A DNA stretch of 23,241 nucleotides, from assembly GCA_024278415.1 (NCBI GenBank), contig JAJRTI010000687.1, forward strand, positions 1-23,241, given 5' to 3'. A program made the translations under genes and the position numbers. This DNA is from Planctomycetota bacterium. Its GTDB lineage: Bacteria; Planctomycetota; Brocadiia; JAJRTI01. The notes under the pieces are model-generated. The model had not been told where the DNA came from. It did not search any database and saw only the letters and a program-made list of their open reading frames with translations. Within the stretch, counting starts at the first letter, position 1; the number at the start of each line of letters is the position of its first letter. Positions 14,048 to 21,843 of this stretch are shown in pieces.

Positions 14048-14734
14048 CTACGTGGTGGCCTCGCCGGCCGCAGCCCACTCGCACCCCCGGATGAGCACGC
14101 GCTGGAAGGCCGGATCCTCGAACGCGTCCATGCACCCGTCCTTCCACACGTGGCCGAGGATGTTGTGGAAGACGCGGCCCGCGCCGTACTGGCTCACCAC
14201 GAGCATGGGCTCGTCCTTCCCGGTGCCGCGGGTTGCGGGATCGGAGTACGCGGTCGCGAGCACGCGGATGGGAGCGTTGTGCATGTGCGTGAGGTTGTGG
14301 TACAGCTCGTCCCAGTGGTCCTCCATGTCGGGCAGGCCGGCCGTGATGGGGTGGTCGTGGTCGGTGATGGTGACCTTGAAGCGATGCTGCGCGCCATGGC
14401 CCGCGCCCTCGCGCCACAGCAGCCCGGCCATGGTCTCGTACTCGACCCAGCCGGGGAACGCGTTGTCCGCCGCATGGAGGATGACCAAGCCCGCGCCGCC
14501 ACTTACCGCGTCGACGAAGTTCGCCTTTGCCGCGGCGCTCCAGTCCGGGCCGTTGTAGTCCGAGAAGAGGAGCTGATACTGCGCGAGGCCGTCTTTGTCC
14601 TCAAGCGTCGACGACGGGTCCTCCGTCACGTCGACCTCGAACAGGCCGGTGTCTTCGAGCAGCTTCTTGCAGAAGGGGGTCGAGAGCTGCCAGTTGTGGT
14701 TGTTTGCGCCGGAGAGCAGAAGCGTCTTGATCAT
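14048..14734 (-). CDS. ThuA-like domain protein
   Basis: ThuA-like proteins have a class I glutamine-amidotransferase-like fold and are linked to trehalose and related sugar use; the reaction is not settled. The 228-aa product starts MIKTLLLSGANNHNW, typical for the family. It continues with YQLLFSDYNGPDW, the GAGLVILHAADNAFPGW turn (about 80-96), ITDHDHPITAGLP and DELYHNL. It ends with the HNILGHVWKDG segment and the closing RGCEWAA helix. No signal peptide is visible, so it is predicted to be cytoplasmic, unlike many secreted planctomycete relatives. GAGG lies about eight bases before the ATG, which supports the start. It is divergent from the pseudogene to its right and shares no operon here. 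Confidence 0.9.
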   Translation of the reverse strand: MIKTLLLSGANNHNWQLSTPFCKKLLEDTGLFEVDVTEDPSSTLEDKDGLAQYQLLFSDYNGPDWSAAAKANFVDAVSGGAGLVILHAADNAFPGWVEYETMAGLLWREGAGHGAQHRFKVTITDHDHPITAGLPDMEDHWDELYHNLTHMHNAPIRVLATAYSDPATRGTGKDEPMLVVSQYGAGRVFHNILGHVWKDGCMDAFEDPAFQRVLIRGCEWAAAGEATT

Positions 14735-14789
14735 TGCAGGGACCTCGTGGGAGCGAGTAGGCGGTTGGCAATTGGCAAGCAGACGGTAT

Positions 14790-15345
14790 CAGAAGCGAGT
14801 GATGACGGCAAGAAGGCGAATTATGGCTGGACCCCGTTCGAGGTGGAGCTGACGACTGACGTGACAGCCGGGAAGACGCACTCCGTCGCGGTGCGATGCC
14901 AGGACTGGGGCGCGACTTTCACCAAAGGCTTCACGCTGACCAAGGTGCGAGCGGCCCAAGACGTACCTCGGCGACGTGGCCATCGTCACCTCCGTGCGCC
15001 AGATGCGGCTCACGGTGAATGGCCTGTGCATGGCCGGCGCCGAGGGCATGGGCGTCGAGGCGGGACAGTATTGCGTGCTCGTGCGGGCCGATCGCGGCCG
15101 GCGCTGGACGAATACGGCAGGGCCATGGCGCGGGGCGACGGCCGGCCGGTGGGGGAGGTCGAGATCGCGGCCACGGCGGTCGATGTGTTCCAGAGCGGTA
15201 CCGTGCAACTCAACGCGGGCATGCACGAGGTGAGCGTGGCGTTCACGAACGACGTCTACCGCGAGGGGGCAGGACCGGAACCTGTACGTCGCCGCAGTGG
15301 GCTTTGTGCGCTGGCCGCACACCCGGAGCCACGCGGCTGGAGCTT
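14790..15345 (+). pseudogene. Frameshifted carbohydrate-binding / GH2-like protein remnant
   Basis: Four protein-like segments lie in order in alternating frames. 14790-14957 encodes YGWTPFEVELTTDVTAGKT and VAVRCQDW, like the sugar-binding jelly roll of GH2-type enzymes. 14958-15115 encodes KTYLGDVAIVTSVRQMRLTV, like the strand that follows in such proteins. 15107-15272 encodes VQLNAGMHEVSVAFTNDVYR and 15273-15345 encodes DRNLYVAAVGFVRW, together resembling a xylan-binding CBM (LxAGxHxVxVxFxNDxY...RNLYV). At least three frame changes are needed, one near a run of five G at 15264-15268, and no start codon or ribosome site precedes the first segment. I read it as the decayed tail of a large secreted protein; sequencing errors could explain some shifts. 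It abuts the stop of the next gene. Confidence 0.65.
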
Positions 15346-15347
15346 CG

Positions 15348-16112
15348 TTACACGTTGCACGTCTCGAACGCGGCCCGCATGGCCGCGAGGGGATCGCCCT
15401 TGGGCAGGAACTCGTGGCCCACGTAGCCGTCGTACCCGGTCGCGGCGATCGCGCGCATGACCGCGGGGTAGTAGATCTCTTGGGTGTCGTCCAGGTCGTT
15501 GCGCCCCGGGTTGCCCGCGGTGTGGAAGTGGCCGATGGAGTCGATGTGGTCCGTGATCGTGCGGATCAGGTCGCCCTCCATGATCTGCATGTGGTAGATG
15601 TCGTAGAGCAGTTTCATGCGCGGCGACCCGACGCGCTTGCACAGCTCGACGCCCCACGGGGTGTGGTCGCATTGATAACCCGGGTGGTTCACTTTGCTGT
15701 TGAGCAGCTCCATGCAGAGCGTGACGCCTTTCTCCTCGGCTTTCTTGATGACGCGTGAAATCCCGGCCGCGCAGATGTCGATGCACTCCTCGTCGGTGGC
15801 CTCGTCGTAGCGGTTGCCGGAGAAGCAGATGAGGCTGGGGATGTCGTTCTCCGCGGCGAGGTCGATCTTCTCCAGCAATTCGGCCTCGATGCGGTCGTGG
15901 TTTTCGGGCCGGTTGAGGCCGTCTGGGAGCGTGCCGTGGCCGCTGACGATGGCGATGCGCATGCCGTGGTCCTTCACGACCGGCCACAGCTCTTGCGGGA
16001 GCATCTCGACGGATTGCATGCCGATCTTCGCGGCCTCGGCGATGACTTGCTCGCCGGACAACTCGCCGCGAGAGAAGGGGCCGAATGTGATGGATTGCTT
16101 GATGGAGGGCAC
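15348..16112 (-). CDS. Hydroxypyruvate isomerase-like TIM-barrel sugar isomerase
   Basis: Proteins of this AP-endonuclease-2-like family isomerise hydroxypyruvate/tartronate semialdehyde or other ketoses using a divalent metal. The start is the GTG at 16112, with AAGGAG at ideal spacing; the open frame extends upstream only through a repeat. The 254-aa product has SITFGPFSR at the first strand, candidate metal ligands E135 (MELLN), D171 (LLYDIYHMQIMEGDL), H197 (GHFHTAG) and E234 (YVGHEFLPKG), and the NPGRNDLDDTQEIYYP loop seen in Hyi-type proteins. It is cytoplasmic. The exact substrate is unknown. It is a single minus-strand gene with a REP-like repeat directly upstream. Confidence 0.9.
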   Translation of the reverse strand: MPSIKQSITFGPFSRGELSGEQVIAEAAKIGMQSVEMLPQELWPVVKDHGMRIAIVSGHGTLPDGLNRPENHDRIEAELLEKIDLAAENDIPSLICFSGNRYDEATDEECIDICAAGISRVIKKAEEKGVTLCMELLNSKVNHPGYQCDHTPWGVELCKRVGSPRMKLLYDIYHMQIMEGDLIRTITDHIDSIGHFHTAGNPGRNDLDDTQEIYYPAVMRAIAATGYDGYVGHEFLPKGDPLAAMRAAFETCNV

Positions 16113-16149
16113 TTGGGGGCTCCTTTGCTGAGGGGGGGCGTTTCGCGGC

Positions 16150-16205
16150 GGAGCGGATCCCGAAGCCTCGGGATCGTCCGTCGGAATGCGAAGGCATTCC
16201 GCTCC
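16150..16205. repeat. 56-bp structured dispersed repeat, copy A
   Basis: The outer arms GGAGCGGA (16150-16157) and TCCGCTCC (16198-16205) pair. Inside are GATCCCGA/TCGGGATC and GGAATGC-GAAG-GCATTCC. Copy B at 21720-21775 differs at five positions, two of which form a T-A to C-G compensatory change in the second hairpin. It lies 38 nt upstream of the isomerase-like start. Confidence 0.8.
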
Positions 16206-16245
16206 ACGAGTGCGTTCTGGCGGCTTCGGCGACAGGCTTGCTCTG

Positions 16246-16274
16246 TTGCGAACAAGGCCAACGAATGGCAGAAT
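16246..16274 (+). promoter_or_regulatory. Possible promoter of the beta-helix gene
   Basis: TTGCGA (16246-16251), a 17-nt spacer and CAGAAT (16269-16274) match sigma70 boxes at four positions each. It lies about 125 nt upstream of the start, in a gap otherwise without a gene. Confidence 0.35.
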
Positions 16275-16399
16275 CATGCCAGGCGGATAGCCGTGGATCA
16301 AGTCGCGCCGGCGCGAGAATCCCATCGGCACGATCTGCGGGTGTCTGCGGGCATCTGCGATCCCTTTCTGTTCGACCATTCCCTGGGCAGGAGTCTGTC

Positions 16400-18817
16400 A
16401 TGTCCCGCCGCTTCGCGTTCGTGTTCACATTGGCGGCTGCGTACCTCGCCGCGGCCGCCGGCCCAGTCGTCATGCCCATCCCCAACGGCGGGTTCGAGGA
16501 GGGGCTCAAGGGCTGGACACTCAACGAGCCTACGCCCATGTGTTCGGTCTCGGACGAGCAGGCCGCGAGCGGGAAGTACTCGCTCAAGGTCGTGGACGCA
16601 CACCCCAAGAACGGCTCGGGCGCGCAAGCCACGCGCGTGCCGATCACGACGCCCGGGCCGTGCGAGCTGCGCGGCAAGGTCTTCCCCGTGTCAGGCGGCG
16701 GCCTGGGCATGTACGTGCGCGTGCTGGACAAGGCCGGCAAGCTCTGTATGCCCAGCGACCAGTTCCAGCGCGGGCTCGGCGGCAAGGACAAGAAGTGGAA
16801 GCCCTTTTCGCTGACCATCTATCCGCCCAAGGAAGCGGCCTACCTCGAACTGTGGATTCACAGCTACAGCCACGCGCGGGTCGTGGCGTACCTCGATGAC
16901 TTGCACTTCGTCTTCCTGGGCGCCGGCGCGACGAAGCCGCCTTGGACGCCGCAGTATAAGATTCGCCCTGACGAGAAGGAGAAACTTACCGCCGCGGACG
17001 TGGTCGGCCCGGACGGCATCGTCTATCCCAACTGGACGCAATGCGGCGTGCGCGGCGGCATCCCAGACGTGAAGCCGGCCGTGCACATTGCGGACTTCGG
17101 CGGCAAGCCCGACGACGGCATTGACGACCACGACGCCCTGGACAAGGCTTGCCAAGCCGCAGGCGAGAAGGGCGGAGGCGCCGTCATGCTCGCCCCCGGC
17201 ACATACGATCTCGATTGGCCGGTCACCATTCGCCATAGCGGCGTCGTCATCCGCGGCGCGGGCATGGACAAGACGCGGCTCATCTTCCGCTACGCGATCC
17301 CGGCGACTGGCGCTACGTTCTACAACCCGCCGGCCGGCAGCCGCGTCGGCCCGAAAACGCGAATCGCCTTGCACTGCAAGCCGGCCGGGCTGATGAAGAT
17401 GACGATCCTCATGGACGATGTGGTGCTCCGCACGTGGGAGCGCAGCACGCACTCCGGCAACACCTTCGCCACGAGCACGAGCCCGTGGCGCGCGTTCAAG
17501 GCGAAGTTGCCCGACGGGCCGCACAAGCTCCGAGGCGTCGCGGAATACAGGGACGGCGCGAAGCGCACCTGCGAGATCGATGTGAGTCTCGACTCGAAGT
17601 TCGACGACACGCGCGTCGTGCCGGATTGGCGCGCGGCCATTTCGTTCAAGGGCCGCGGGTGGGCCGGCTACAGAATCAAGCTCGCCCAGGACGGCAAGCG
17701 TGGCGCGATGCAACTGGAGTTGGAGAAAGCCGGCGGCCTGAACCTCGGCGACCGCATCCTGATCGACGGCCCGGCGACGAAACGGTGGAAGGCGCTCACG
17801 CGCAACAAGTGCAAGTGGGGCATCTACCGGCGCAACGCGTACGAGATCGTGAAGGTCGAGGGCAAGACGGTCCACATCAGCCAGCCGCTGCGCATCGAGT
17901 TCCCTGTCATCGACGGTTCATACGTGCAGAGGCTTGCGGTGATCGAGCGCGGCGGCATCGAGGATCTCTACATCGAGCAGACCGAGGACCTCTGGATCAC
18001 GGCCGTGCAGTTCGACATGGCGTGGAATTGCTGGGCCCGCGGGGTGAAGGTGCGCAAGTGCGGACGTTTCCCGGTGTACGGCCGCTACGCGAAGTGGTGC
18101 ACGATTCGCGACTGCGTGTTCGACGACGCGTGGTTCAAGGGCGGCGGCGGGACCGCGTACGCGGGCTGGGAGCACTCGTGGGACTGCCTCATGGAGGACG
18201 TGGAGACATTCAAGCTGCGGCACGCGCCGCTGTTCCAATGGAGCGCGAGCGGCAACGTGATCCGCCGCGGCGTGTTCCACGATAGCGACGGGCAGTGGCA
18301 TTCGGGTTGGACCAATGAGAACCTTATGGAGCAGTGCGTCATCACGTCCAAGCGCGGCAACGGAGGCTACGGCTTCGGCCTGTGGGCGTCGCCGCCGGAA
18401 GACACCGCGCACGGCCCCAACGGCCCGCGGAACGTGGTGTACAACTGCGACATTTCCTCCCAGCGCGACGGCCTCTGGATGGGCGGCATGAACGAGAATT
18501 GGCTGATCCTCTACAACCGATTCGTCGTCGAGAAGGGCAAGGGCGTGTTCGCCAAGACCATGAGCTTCGACCACATCATTAAGGGCAACGTGTTCGTGCT
18601 CAAGGACAAGCGCTCGCCCATGGTCTACCTCGCGTCGCCCGATTGCACAGGCGTCGAGTTGGTCGGCAACAAACTCTACGGCGGCAACGGGAAGATCGCC
18701 GGCGGGTGGGGCAAACCGGCGGTGGCCAAGGACAACGCGGCGCATCCCCTTGCGGACGCGCCGCGGCCCCGGCCGGCCGTGCCGTCGATCTATGAGTGGC
18801 AGAATCGGGAGAGGTAG
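16400..18817 (+). CDS. Exported CBM / beta-helix (pectate-lyase-3-like) protein
   Basis: The start ATG 16400 has AGGAG (16389-16393) six bases upstream and a signal peptide (FAFVFTLAAAYLAAAAG); the frame upstream is open but lacks both. The 805-aa product has a CBM4/9-like jelly roll (about 25-175: IPNGGFEEGLKGWT, GKYSLKV, AYLDDLHFVF). A right-handed beta-helix begins at residue 228 (VHIADFGGKPDDGIDDHDAL) with the GGAVMLAPGTY and VVIRGAGMDKT turns. An Ig-like insert (about 313-410) interrupts the helix, which resumes with many short repeats (DLYIEQTEDLWI, WCTIRDCVFDDAW). This is the pectate_lyase_3/GH28-like architecture, but catalytic residues could not be assigned and the substrate is unknown. 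It probably acts on polysaccharide outside the cytoplasm. Its TAG stop belongs to a dispersed repeat. Confidence 0.88.
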   Translation: MSRRFAFVFTLAAAYLAAAAGPVVMPIPNGGFEEGLKGWTLNEPTPMCSVSDEQAASGKYSLKVVDAHPKNGSGAQATRVPITTPGPCELRGKVFPVSGGGLGMYVRVLDKAGKLCMPSDQFQRGLGGKDKKWKPFSLTIYPPKEAAYLELWIHSYSHARVVAYLDDLHFVFLGAGATKPPWTPQYKIRPDEKEKLTAADVVGPDGIVYPNWTQCGVRGGIPDVKPAVHIADFGGKPDDGIDDHDALDKACQAAGEKGGGAVMLAPGTYDLDWPVTIRHSGVVIRGAGMDKTRLIFRYAIPATGATFYNPPAGSRVGPKTRIALHCKPAGLMKMTILMDDVVLRTWERSTHSGNTFATSTSPWRAFKAKLPDGPHKLRGVAEYRDGAKRTCEIDVSLDSKFDDTRVVPDWRAAISFKGRGWAGYRIKLAQDGKRGAMQLELEKAGGLNLGDRILIDGPATKRWKALTRNKCKWGIYRRNAYEIVKVEGKTVHISQPLRIEFPVIDGSYVQRLAVIERGGIEDLYIEQTEDLWITAVQFDMAWNCWARGVKVRKCGRFPVYGRYAKWCTIRDCVFDDAWFKGGGGTAYAGWEHSWDCLMEDVETFKLRHAPLFQWSASGNVIRRGVFHDSDGQWHSGWTNENLMEQCVITSKRGNGGYGFGLWASPPEDTAHGPNGPRNVVYNCDISSQRDGLWMGGMNENWLILYNRFVVEKGKGVFAKTMSFDHIIKGNVFVLKDKRSPMVYLASPDCTGVELVGNKLYGGNGKIAGGWGKPAVAKDNAAHPLADAPRPRPAVPSIYEWQNRER

Positions 18818-18838
18818 CCGCACGCGCCAGCGTGCGGG
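18815..18838. repeat. Dispersed hairpin repeat supplying a stop codon
   Basis: After TAG, CCGCACGC (18818-18825) pairs with GCGTGCGG (18830-18837) around GCCA. A copy at 21778-21801 has the same loop and one compensated pair (C-G to T-A). The TAG at its left edge is the stop of the beta-helix gene. Confidence 0.75.
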
Positions 18839-18901
18839 CCTGTTCGTCATGGCGTGACCTCGCATTCGCCCCGCAGCCTGGCGGCCGCGGCTACGCCCGC
18901 C

Positions 18902-18930
18902 TTGTCTTCCCGCGCCTCTACAACTACACT
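18902..18930 (+). promoter_or_regulatory. Possible promoter of the LarA-like gene
   Basis: TTGTCT (18902-18907), a 17-nt spacer and TACACT (18925-18930) each match sigma70 boxes at four of six positions, about 55 nt before the start. Confidence 0.4.
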
Positions 18931-18983
18931 TGGCATAGAGGATTGATTCACTCACTCATCTGCACGAACGAGGAACGCTCCGC

Positions 18984-20276
18984 ATGGCCACCTACATCGC
19001 CAAAGGCGGCGAAGACGTCGCCGTCACGCCCGAAGAAAAGGAACAACTGCTTGCCGACGCTCTCGACAAGATCGGCATCAAACCCAAGCGCGTCCTCCTG
19101 CTGCCGCCGGACATCACGCGCCTCAACTCCGACGCGGGGCCCATCACGGACATCCTCTATCGCATGCTGAGCCCGACCGCGCAGGTCGACATCATGCCCA
19201 CGCTCGGCACGCACGTGCCCATGACGCCCGACGAGCTGCGCCACATGTTCGGAGAGAACATCCCCCTCGACCGCTTCCACGTGCACGAGTGGCGCACAGG
19301 GCTCGACTACCGCGGCGACGTGCCGGGCGAACTGGTCAAGGAATGGTCTGAGGGCAAGGTCGACTACTCGATTCGCATCGAGGTCAACCGAATCCTTACC
19401 GAGGGCAACTACGACCTGGTGCTCTCCATTGGGCAGATCGTGCCGCACGAAGTCGTGGGCATGGCCAACTACACCAAGAACATTTGCGTGGGCATCGGCG
19501 GCCAGGACACGATCAACAAGTCGCACTTCCTCGGCGCGGTCTACAACATGGAGCGCATGATGGGCCGCATCGATACGCCGGTGCGCAAGGTCTACAACTA
19601 CGGTTGCGAGCAGTTTTTGGGCGAGTACCCCATCCACTACGTGCTCACCGTGATGGCCAAGAACCCGGGCACGGGGCTCATGGACATGAAGGGGCTCTAC
19701 GTGGGCGACGACATGGACACGTTCACCCAGGGCGCGAAGCTGAGCCAGCGCGTGAACCTCGACCTCATGGACGAGCCGCTGAAAAAGGTCGTGGTCTTCC
19801 TGGACCCGGAGGAGTTCCGCACCACGTGGCTCGGCAACAAGGCCGTGTACCGTACGCGCATGGCCATGGCTGATGATGGCGAGTTGATCGTGCTCGCGCC
19901 GGGGCTGCGGGAGTTTGGCGAGGACAAGGAGATCGACAAGCTTATCCGAAAGTACGGGTACCGCGGCACGCCCGCGACGCTCGACGCGGTCAAGAACAAC
20001 GACGACATCCAGGCGAACCTGAGCGCGGCCGCGCACCTGATCCACGGTTCGAGCGAAGGCCGGTTCAAGATCACCTATTGCCCGGGGCCGCAGATGACGC
20101 TGGAGGAGGTGCGCTCGGTCGGCTTCGAGGCCGCGGACCTCGACGCGATGACGAAGCGCTACGACCCCGCGAAGCTTCAGGACGGCCTGAATACGATGCC
20201 CGACGGCGAACAGGTTTTCTACATCAGCAACCCGGCTTTGGGCCTGTGGGGCTTGAAGTGCCAGTTCGCACAGTAG
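18984..20276 (+). CDS. LarA-like (nickel-dependent lactate racemase family) protein
   Basis: LarA racemises lactate, and homologues act on other 2-hydroxyacids, using a nickel-pincer nucleotide bound to a lysine. The 430-aa length is normal. Residues matching the characterised enzyme are present: D43 and R46 (PPDITR), H77 (GTHVPMTPDEL), H155 (GQIVPHEVVG), K165 (NYTKN, the expected attachment lysine), H181 (NKSHFLG) and K286. The usual glycine pair before the lysine is replaced by NY, so the substrate may differ. GAGGAA eight bases before the ATG supports the start; there is no signal peptide. No larB, larC or larE cofactor genes are in the window, so cofactor synthesis must lie elsewhere if the protein is nickel-dependent. 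Confidence 0.88.
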   Translation: MATYIAKGGEDVAVTPEEKEQLLADALDKIGIKPKRVLLLPPDITRLNSDAGPITDILYRMLSPTAQVDIMPTLGTHVPMTPDELRHMFGENIPLDRFHVHEWRTGLDYRGDVPGELVKEWSEGKVDYSIRIEVNRILTEGNYDLVLSIGQIVPHEVVGMANYTKNICVGIGGQDTINKSHFLGAVYNMERMMGRIDTPVRKVYNYGCEQFLGEYPIHYVLTVMAKNPGTGLMDMKGLYVGDDMDTFTQGAKLSQRVNLDLMDEPLKKVVVFLDPEEFRTTWLGNKAVYRTRMAMADDGELIVLAPGLREFGEDKEIDKLIRKYGYRGTPATLDAVKNNDDIQANLSAAAHLIHGSSEGRFKITYCPGPQMTLEEVRSVGFEAADLDAMTKRYDPAKLQDGLNTMPDGEQVFYISNPALGLWGLKCQFAQ

Positions 20277-20668
20277 CCTATGTGCCATGCCCGTAACGCC
20301 GCCCTCGGCCGCACTCAGACAAAGCGGGAGCGGCCGTCGCAGTAGGCCCGTTGGTAGTAGGGCGATTCATCGCCCGTCTCCGATGCAGGCTCATGGACAT
20401 TCGACGGGCGATGAATCGCCCTACTACGAGCCTCGTCACCTCGCGCCGCACGCGTCGCCAACGTGTTGCCGTTCCGGCCGCGGTAAGCGGCTACGCCTTT
20501 TCGCAGACTTCGCTGCGAAAAAGGGGCGGCTGCCCCGCACTCCAAAGGGCCACGCCGCGGCCTGGACGCCGCAAGCCGAACTCTCGTAACGCCTCGTCCC
20601 GATAGCACCCTGGGCAGAGAGCCTACGCAACTTCTTGTTGTTCATGACGGTTCCGGATGGGTAAGGCA
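20277..20668. repeat. Intergenic region with long inverted repeats
   Basis: Arms at 20354-20378 and 20403-20427 are exact 25-bp reverse complements with a 24-nt spacer, and each arm is itself palindromic around GGGCGATTCATCGCCC. At 20496-20524 a hairpin with loop ACTTCG repeats the core of the 4978-5023 element, with one bulged A. The remaining sequence shows no gene. Confidence 0.75.
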
Positions 20669-21640
20669 CTAATGCATCCGACGCCAAATCTCGTCCATGA
20701 CCGCCGCGTTGCCGACCGCGTTCGAGGCAGGGATCAGGGGCTCGCACTCGCCGGCGACCACCGCGGCCATGTGATCGGCTTCGAGCGTGTAGCGGTTGCC
20801 GCCGTTCTCGATCACGATCTCCTCCGCGCCTTGGCCCTTGCGGTCAAGTTGGATGACCGCGCGCGTGTCGTCGCAGGCCCATGGCTTGGGCAGCGTGATC
20901 TTGCCCTCCGCGCCCACGACTTCAGCCCACGCGCCCCCGGTATTGCGGATGCCCACGTCGAAATGGGCGATGACGCCGGAGGGGAAGTGGAGGAGGGCGG
21001 CGAGGTTCTCGTCCACCCCCGACTCGGGCCCGAGCGTCCACGCGGCCTGAATTTCGTCCGGCTCCTCGCCGGCCACCATGCGGCTGAAGTTGATGCAGTA
21101 GCAGCCCACGTCGTACAGCCCGCCCCCGCGCAGGGACAGGTCCGCGCGCACGTTGTAGGCCGGGCCCAAGCCGTAGCAGAAGCAACTGCGCACCGTGCAC
21201 ACGTCGCCGATCGCGCCGGACGCGAGCAGTTCCTGCACCTTGAGCGTCTGGGGATGGCAGCGGTACATAAACGCTTCGAGCAGCACCACGCCGTGCGCGG
21301 TGGCCGCGGCGGTCATCTCTTCGCACTCGGCTGCGGTGACGCCCAACGGCTTCTCGCACAGGATGTGCTTGCCCGCCTCCGCGGCTTTGATCGTGGGTTC
21401 GCGATGAACGGGGTGGGGCGTGGCGATGTACACCGCGTCCACGTCGGGATCGGCGAGCAAGTCTTCGTACGAGCCGTACGCGCGCTCGAAGCCGTGTTCG
21501 TCGGCGAACGCCTTAGCTTTGTCCAGATTGCGGCTGCCCACCGCGAGCTTGGCGCCGCGGGTGCTGCCGTCGAGGCCCTTGGCGAAGGTCTTGGCGATGC
21601 CGCCGCAACCGATGATTCCCCAGCGAAGTTGATTTGACAT
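20669..21640 (-). CDS. Gfo/Idh/MocA-family NAD(P)-dependent oxidoreductase
   Basis: These enzymes oxidise or reduce sugars and sugar acids with NAD(P). The 323-aa product starts MSNQLRWGIIGCGGIAK (start 21640) with TGGAG seven bases upstream; the open frame upstream is repeat sequence. The Rossmann motif GIIGCGGIAKTF, the DAVYIATPHPVH loop, the catalytic lysine K97 in CEKPLG and the second-domain motif RGGGLYDVGCYCINFSR (D177) fit the dihydrodiol/xylose-dehydrogenase-like branch. It is cytoplasmic. The substrate cannot be told. It is separated from uvrB by 203 nt of repeats and is not clearly in an operon. Confidence 0.92.
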   Translation of the reverse strand: MSNQLRWGIIGCGGIAKTFAKGLDGSTRGAKLAVGSRNLDKAKAFADEHGFERAYGSYEDLLADPDVDAVYIATPHPVHREPTIKAAEAGKHILCEKPLGVTAAECEEMTAAATAHGVVLLEAFMYRCHPQTLKVQELLASGAIGDVCTVRSCFCYGLGPAYNVRADLSLRGGGLYDVGCYCINFSRMVAGEEPDEIQAAWTLGPESGVDENLAALLHFPSGVIAHFDVGIRNTGGAWAEVVGAEGKITLPKPWACDDTRAVIQLDRKGQGAEEIVIENGGNRYTLEADHMAAVVAGECEPLIPASNAVGNAAVMDEIWRRMH

Positions 21641-21674
21641 GGGATGCTCCAGGGGGGGTAGGTGTTGGGTGTTC

Positions 21675-21775
21675 GGAGCGGAACGCCTTCGCGTTCCGAC
21701 TTGTTTCACGCGGGGGACGGGAGCGGACCCCGAAGTCTCGGGACCGTCCGTCGGAACGCGAAGGCGTTCCGCTCC
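21675..21775. repeat. 26-bp inverted repeat containing structured repeat copy B
   Basis: 21675-21700 is the exact reverse complement of 21750-21775. The segment 21720-21775 is the second copy of the element at 16150-16205, identical at 51 of 56 positions. It lies 35 nt upstream of the oxidoreductase start, a position like that of copy A. Confidence 0.85.
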
Positions 21776-21777
21776 GG

Positions 21778-21801
21778 TAGCCGCATGCGCCAGCATGCGG
21801 G
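21778..21801. repeat. Dispersed hairpin repeat, second copy
   Basis: CCGCATGC (21781-21788), loop GCCA and GCATGCGG (21793-21800) follow TAG, matching the 18815-18838 copy except for one compensated base pair. It lies 43 nt after the uvrB stop, but no T-run makes it a clear terminator. Confidence 0.75.
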
Positions 21802-21843
21802 GGCTGTTGGATTCTGAGTTGCTGGCATAGCGCGATTGGGGTG

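Noticed and set aside
13859..14789. Left part of a 533-codon + strand frame overlapping the ThuA-like gene
   Set aside because: This part is the complement of ThuA-like coding sequence; only the part beyond 14790 has protein-like segments, reported as a pseudogene.
16691..17875. 394-codon frame antisense to the beta-helix gene
   Set aside because: Shadow of a well-supported exported protein; no motif in the antisense product.
18948..20288. 446-codon frame antisense to the LarA-like gene
   Set aside because: The sense strand has all LarA motifs and a ribosome site; the antisense product is Val/His/Arg-rich without any known motif.
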